From assembly GCF_001021065.1 (NCBI RefSeq), contig NZ_CP011546.1:1426001-1490000 (forward strand): a DNA stretch of 64,000 nt. Reading direction: 5' to 3'. The notes under the pieces were generated by a model, which was given only the letters and a program-made list of their open reading frames with translations, was not told where the DNA came from and searched no databases. This DNA comes from Corynebacterium uterequi. GTDB lineage: Bacteria; Actinomycetota; Actinomycetes; Mycobacteriales; Mycobacteriaceae. Positions 62,001 to 64,000 of the stretch are shown here, piece by piece. Each line of letters begins with the position of its first letter. The first letter of the stretch is position 1. The position numbers were made by a program, and so were the translations under genes.

Positions 62001-64000
62001 GCAAGGCCGTCGAGCTCAACGACCGGTGGGCCACCGCCCGCGAGGACCTCGCCCACATCGCCGCCGGTGAGGACGTCACCGCCTGCTTCATTGCGACCGG
62101 CGCTGAGGTCGCCCGCCAGGCGCGTTACCGCGCCGAGTGCGCCGAGGACCCGGCGATTCGCGCCCGGCTGCTCGCCGCCGCAGATGACGCCGAGGACACC
62201 ACCGCCGGCGAGTTCTCCGGCCAGGTGGCCGTCGTCACCGGCATGACTCCGGTGTCTATCGCCGGCGCCGTTGTTCGTCGCCTTCTCGCTGGTGGCGCCA
62301 CCGTCATCGCCACGGCGTCGTCGATCAGCCAACAACGCCTGCTCGACGCCCGCCGTCTCTACCGCGAATCCGCCCGCGGCGACGCCAGCCTGTGGCTGGT
62401 CCCGGCAAACCTCTCCTCCTACCGGGACATCGATGCTCTCGTCGAGTGGGTCGCCACCGAGCAGGTGGAGTCCGTCGGCGGGGCACCCAAGGTGATCAAA
62501 CCGGCGCTGCTGCCGGATTTGCTCTTCCCCTTCGCGGCCCCGCCGGTCGCCGGCACGCTCGACCAGGCCGGCCCCGCGGCGGAGAACCAGGCCCGCCTCA
62601 TGTTGTGGGGCGTGGAGCGCCTGCTCACCGCGCTCGCGGCCATCGGTTCCGATACCCACGTCGATCACCGGCTTCACGTCGTGCTCCCCGGCTCGCCCAA
62701 CCGTGGCCTCTTCGGCGGCGACGGCGCCTACGGCGAGGTCAAGGCGGCTTTCGACGCGGTGGTCAACAAGTGGTCGGCGGAAGACTGGGGGCGTCGCACC
62801 ACGCTGGCTCACGCCCGCATCGGGTGGGTGCGCGGCACCGGCCTCATGGCCCACAATGATCCCCTCGTCGCGGCCGTCGAGTCGCGGGGCGTGCGCACGT
62901 TCAGCACCGCAGAGATGGCCGACGAGCTCCTCGCTCTCGCCTCTGTTGACACTCGCCACGAGGCGCTGAGCGGCCCCGTCGACGCTGATCTCACCGGCGG
63001 GCTCGCCGCCGTGGACTTCGCCGCGCTCAAGGCCGGCGTCGAGGCCAACAAAGACGCCGAACCCGCCGATCCGCCGGCATCACCGAGGCTCAACGCCCTA
63101 CCCACCCCGGAGTCGATCCACCTGCCGGATAATTCCGGCGCCTTCCTGTCCGGCTCTGCCCGACCGGAGGATCTGGTGGTCATCGTCGGTGTCGGCGAGA
63201 TCGGGCCCTGGGGCTCCGCCCGCACCCGAGGCGCCGCGGAGTTCGGCATCGCCGCCGACGGCGATGTGGACCTCACCGCCGCCGGTGTTCTCGAACTGGC
63301 GTGGATGATGGGCCTGCTCACCTGGCATGAAACCCCGCAGGCGGGGTGGTATGACTCCGCTGACCAGCTCGTTGAGGAAGGCGACATCTACGCCCGCTTC
63401 CGCGACGAGGTTGTCGCACGCAGCGGCGTGCGCGAGGTGTGCGACCTGGGCGCCATCAGCGACGGTGGCACCGTCGACGCCGCCACGGTGTACCTCGACC
63501 GGCCCATCAGTTTCACCGCGGCCGACGCCGACGAAGCCCGCGCCTACCAGGCTGCGGATCCCCAGTTCACCGAGATCGCCTGCGTCGACGGCGAGTGGGT
63601 CGTGACCCGCAGGCAGGGTGCCACCGTGCGCGTGCCGCGCCGGACCACCCTCACCCGGCATGTGGTGGGCCAGATTCCCACCGGCTTCGATCCGGCGCGG
63701 TGGGGCCTGCCGGCGTCCCTCATCGAGAACATCGACGTCATGGCCCAGTGGAACCTCGTGGCCACCGTGGATGCGTTCCTTTCTGCCGGTTTCACCCCGG
63801 CCGAACTGCTCGCCGCCGTGCACCCCACCCAGGTCGGCTCCACCCAGGGCACCGGCTTCGGCGGCATGTCCTCCATGCGGCGGCTGTTCGTGGACCGCTT
63901 CAACTCCGAGGCCATCCCTCACGACGTGCTTCAAGAAACCCTGCCCAATGTCATCGCCGCCCACACGATGCAGTCCTACGTCGGCGGTTATGGTCCCATG
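56090..64000 (+). CDS. fas: Type I fatty acid synthase (FAS-I), partial (3' end beyond window)
   Basis: Multidomain enzyme making fatty acids from acetyl- and malonyl-CoA. The 2637 residues present follow the bacterial FAS-I order. Acetyltransferase has GHSQG with Ser119. Enoyl reductase begins near VLAGMTPTTTEPD (388). The hot-dog dehydratase motif is GDYNPIH (H1184), and malonyl/palmitoyl transferase is GHSLGEY (Ser1382). The acyl carrier is NGVSSKRNQVLMD, with Ser1755 the probable phosphopantetheine site. Ketoreductase starts near VAVVTGMTPVS (about 2045), and ketosynthase begins at about 2358. The window ends at SYVGGYGPM, just before the expected catalytic cysteine. AAAGGA precedes the ATG. 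FasA versus FasB type cannot be told. Confidence 0.95.
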   Translation, partial: MLAQTPLSLIPFHERLSTHPYSLHFAGQATPWQAALAEVTADPRLRRALDAALTRSDALLADVLPELTRITGGPLNLLDAPTNHAYSSVPGILTAQYGHLLDLFGDALPAQPVAAVGHSQGVLAVALAERHGDPDHAAALVALARLIGAAATAATRAHRAERFGELTPMLAVRGIDRDRLDAVLTRHDSVCVAIRNTPTAVTLSGLPAALDAVREDLAALTAEHAEALAAKRTGGAPLTIVTEFLDVAAPFHSPLLDDAVVSVVEWASRCPGLADIESERLARAVLTDRPHWDDEVTAALDAEFLLDLGPGSGVRGLTAQLAEGRGVGLIDASTADARDALRSPAFTWPTGQDYAEFAPRLRTINGRTVVDTAFTRLTGRAPVVLAGMTPTTTEPDIVAAAANAGYWAELAGGGQVTEEVIRTNLDSLKDQLDPGRTAQFNAMFMDRYLWNLQFGAQRVVTRERESGAPLDGVVISAGIPELDEGVELLTSLRASGFSYVSFKPGTVAQIRQTLAIARQVPEVPVIMMVEDGHAGGHHSWEDLDHLLLSTYAEIRAQRNVVLVAGGGLGMPQRAAEFLTGDWALAHGAVRMPVDAIMIGTAAMTAKEAHTNPDVKQLLVDIPGISAEDNGGWVGAGRSAGGVTSGLSHHLADMYEVDNAAADAARLIAEAHANPQLRTTRRAEIIAAINKTAKPYFGDLAEMTYAEVLRRYVELTFPFTDISWQQRLLDLCQRFEARLCKQDYGPIEPIFADLDDVADASTVIPRFVDAYPLAIDITLTPFDVAWFIELCRRYPKPVPFVPAIDESLLAWWGTDGLWQSHDRRYRADEVRIIPGPVSVAAITTVDEPVAEILGRYEDAMIEAIGTDADAPEVFSRTAETVEDYLRQCPHISWHGHLMDNPAAVLPEATLTPTDAGMDIVVALDTAWDATGSDQHAVKELRIPLLLGDGVRTGAVPVVDDARLSDTMFGLLAATAGVGSTTVTGTPITSLPSMTDSADSPFGEAHADVALSADLGALHAGVTAATLPADLPLAGIVPSAVLGLCWPTIYAALGSALVDDYPVIEGLLNAVHLDHTEAFDVAELGSADAIHTRSWCAAITESSSGRVVVVPTEVSIDGRVIGRFTERFAIRGRVHGSELPADPPVAGGVLKETADTPHSLLRRVSVTAPADMTAFAMVSGDYNPIHTSHRAARVAGMAAPLVHGMWLCAAAQHAVACDYRIIGWTYRMFGMVNLGDQVDISVERVGIGAGGHLLLDVTCRVGREIVSQATAAVAPKTTAYVYPGQGIQERGMALADRANSPAAREVWRRADEHTRSHLGFSILAVVRDNPTEITAGGRVFRHPEGVLHLTQFTQVALATVAFAQTSTLREAGVLVDGAYLAGHSLGEYNALASYAQIFPLETVLDIVYHRGSTMHHLVERDAEGRSNYRMAALRPNQFGVTDAKVRDYVADVAERCGEFLEIVNYNVAGSQYAVAGTVAGIDALTADATRRAEAAGGRRAVIPIPGIDVPFHSSRLRAGVPEFRDTLDALLPADINPDVLLGRYLPNLVARPFELSEDFLDAILAVAPSEYVTQLKARWSEVDLIAERAQLCRGLLIELLAWQFASPVRWIETQQWLFGRAGISTVIEVGLGNSPTLANIAARTLAMPEFRAANCTPLNVERDRDEVFHRSVRAAEEPEPEPQAAPDTAPALEAAASQPVSPAPAAPATTTAVVATIADVDFTAADAVRVLLAASTKLSLAQIAEADTIESLTNGVSSKRNQVLMDMSSELSLSAIDGASEATITELSATVNAAAHNYRPFGPVLGEHVHEAIRAAFGAAGVKASAIERRVRDAWALGDGWVTWTTAMILLGTRDGASLRGGDLGFLPSATNASDVDSLIDAAVEAAGAHLGVAVAKPAAATSTGGVVDSAALTEFREQLTDALAANARDLLERLGISSPAVEAPAAEDLYPVITAELGTGWVELVSPAFDARKAVELNDRWATAREDLAHIAAGEDVTACFIATGAEVARQARYRAECAEDPAIRARLLAAADDAEDTTAGEFSGQVAVVTGMTPVSIAGAVVRRLLAGGATVIATASSISQQRLLDARRLYRESARGDASLWLVPANLSSYRDIDALVEWVATEQVESVGGAPKVIKPALLPDLLFPFAAPPVAGTLDQAGPAAENQARLMLWGVERLLTALAAIGSDTHVDHRLHVVLPGSPNRGLFGGDGAYGEVKAAFDAVVNKWSAEDWGRRTTLAHARIGWVRGTGLMAHNDPLVAAVESRGVRTFSTAEMADELLALASVDTRHEALSGPVDADLTGGLAAVDFAALKAGVEANKDAEPADPPASPRLNALPTPESIHLPDNSGAFLSGSARPEDLVVIVGVGEIGPWGSARTRGAAEFGIAADGDVDLTAAGVLELAWMMGLLTWHETPQAGWYDSADQLVEEGDIYARFRDEVVARSGVREVCDLGAISDGGTVDAATVYLDRPISFTAADADEARAYQAADPQFTEIACVDGEWVVTRRQGATVRVPRRTTLTRHVVGQIPTGFDPARWGLPASLIENIDVMAQWNLVATVDAFLSAGFTPAELLAAVHPTQVGSTQGTGFGGMSSMRRLFVDRFNSEAIPHDVLQETLPNVIAAHTMQSYVGGYGPM

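Noticed and set aside
56318..62959. Several long minus-strand frames opposite fas (56318-58102, 59180-60892, 60974-62959)
   Set aside because: All are antisense shadows of the FAS-I reading frame, which is unbroken with all catalytic motifs.

Overview
The window is high-GC actinobacterial DNA. Gene order and family members point to a Corynebacterium or a close relative in the Mycobacteriales: rplS-lepB-rnhB-DUF2469-yraN-comM-dprA-xerC-rpsB-tsf-pyrH-frr-cdsA-rlmN, then trmD-rimM, rpsP, ffh, glnD-glnK, ftsY, smc and a type I fatty acid synthase. No rRNA, tRNA, CRISPR array, transposase or integrase was found.

Layout. (1) 1-5381, minus strand: rlmN (cut by the window edge), cdsA, frr, pyrH, tsf, rpsB. 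(2) 5768-12627: a degenerate M23-type envelope protein on plus, then a minus-strand block of xerC, dprA, comM, yraN, DUF2469, rnhB, lepB and rplS, tightly packed with 1-14 bp overlaps. A terminator hairpin at 10411-10447 is built from two inverted TTGTCCACA (DnaA-box-like) arms. (3) 12814-19523: a histidine-rich metal-binding small protein, tex, an AspT-family transporter, a DedA/VTT membrane protein, trmD with an unusual C-terminal extension, and rimM. (4) 19716-37649, an accessory block lying between trmD-rimM and rpsP-ffh: deoD plus an MFS transporter; a tandemly duplicated lipoprotein cassette followed by a PPE/ESX-like protein (21932-25666); pepN; a type I methyltransferase pair hsdM-hsdS without hsdR; and a nucleoside-catabolism regulon (pgm/pmm-like mutase, deoC, deoA | cdd, nupC, deoR). 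(5) 37794-52501: rpsP, a frameshifted GT87-type glycosyltransferase, ffh, glnD, glnK, ftsY, a large unknown protein of 1143 residues, and smc. (6) 52540-64000, plus strand: a short leader ORF, accBC, accD and fas, the last cut by the right edge just before the expected ketosynthase cysteine.

How the genes work together. Regions 1, 2 and 5 are core ribosome, translation, secretion (Ffh/FtsY/LepB), chromosome and nitrogen-signalling genes. The nucleoside genes form one scavenging pathway. NupC and probably the MFS protein move nucleosides; Cdd deaminates cytidine; DeoA and DeoD split nucleosides. The mutase and DeoC carry deoxyribose phosphate into central metabolism, and a SorC-type DeoR is the likely regulator. 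The accBC-accD-fas cluster links malonyl-CoA supply directly to the FAS-I enzyme.

The least explained part is 21932-25666. Two copies of a cassette (about 300 bp leader with a perfect 20-bp palindrome, plus a lipoprotein gene) share near-identical ends but have a strongly diverged core. The second copy is translationally coupled to a PPE/WXG-like protein, and the first is followed by a truncated start of that same gene.
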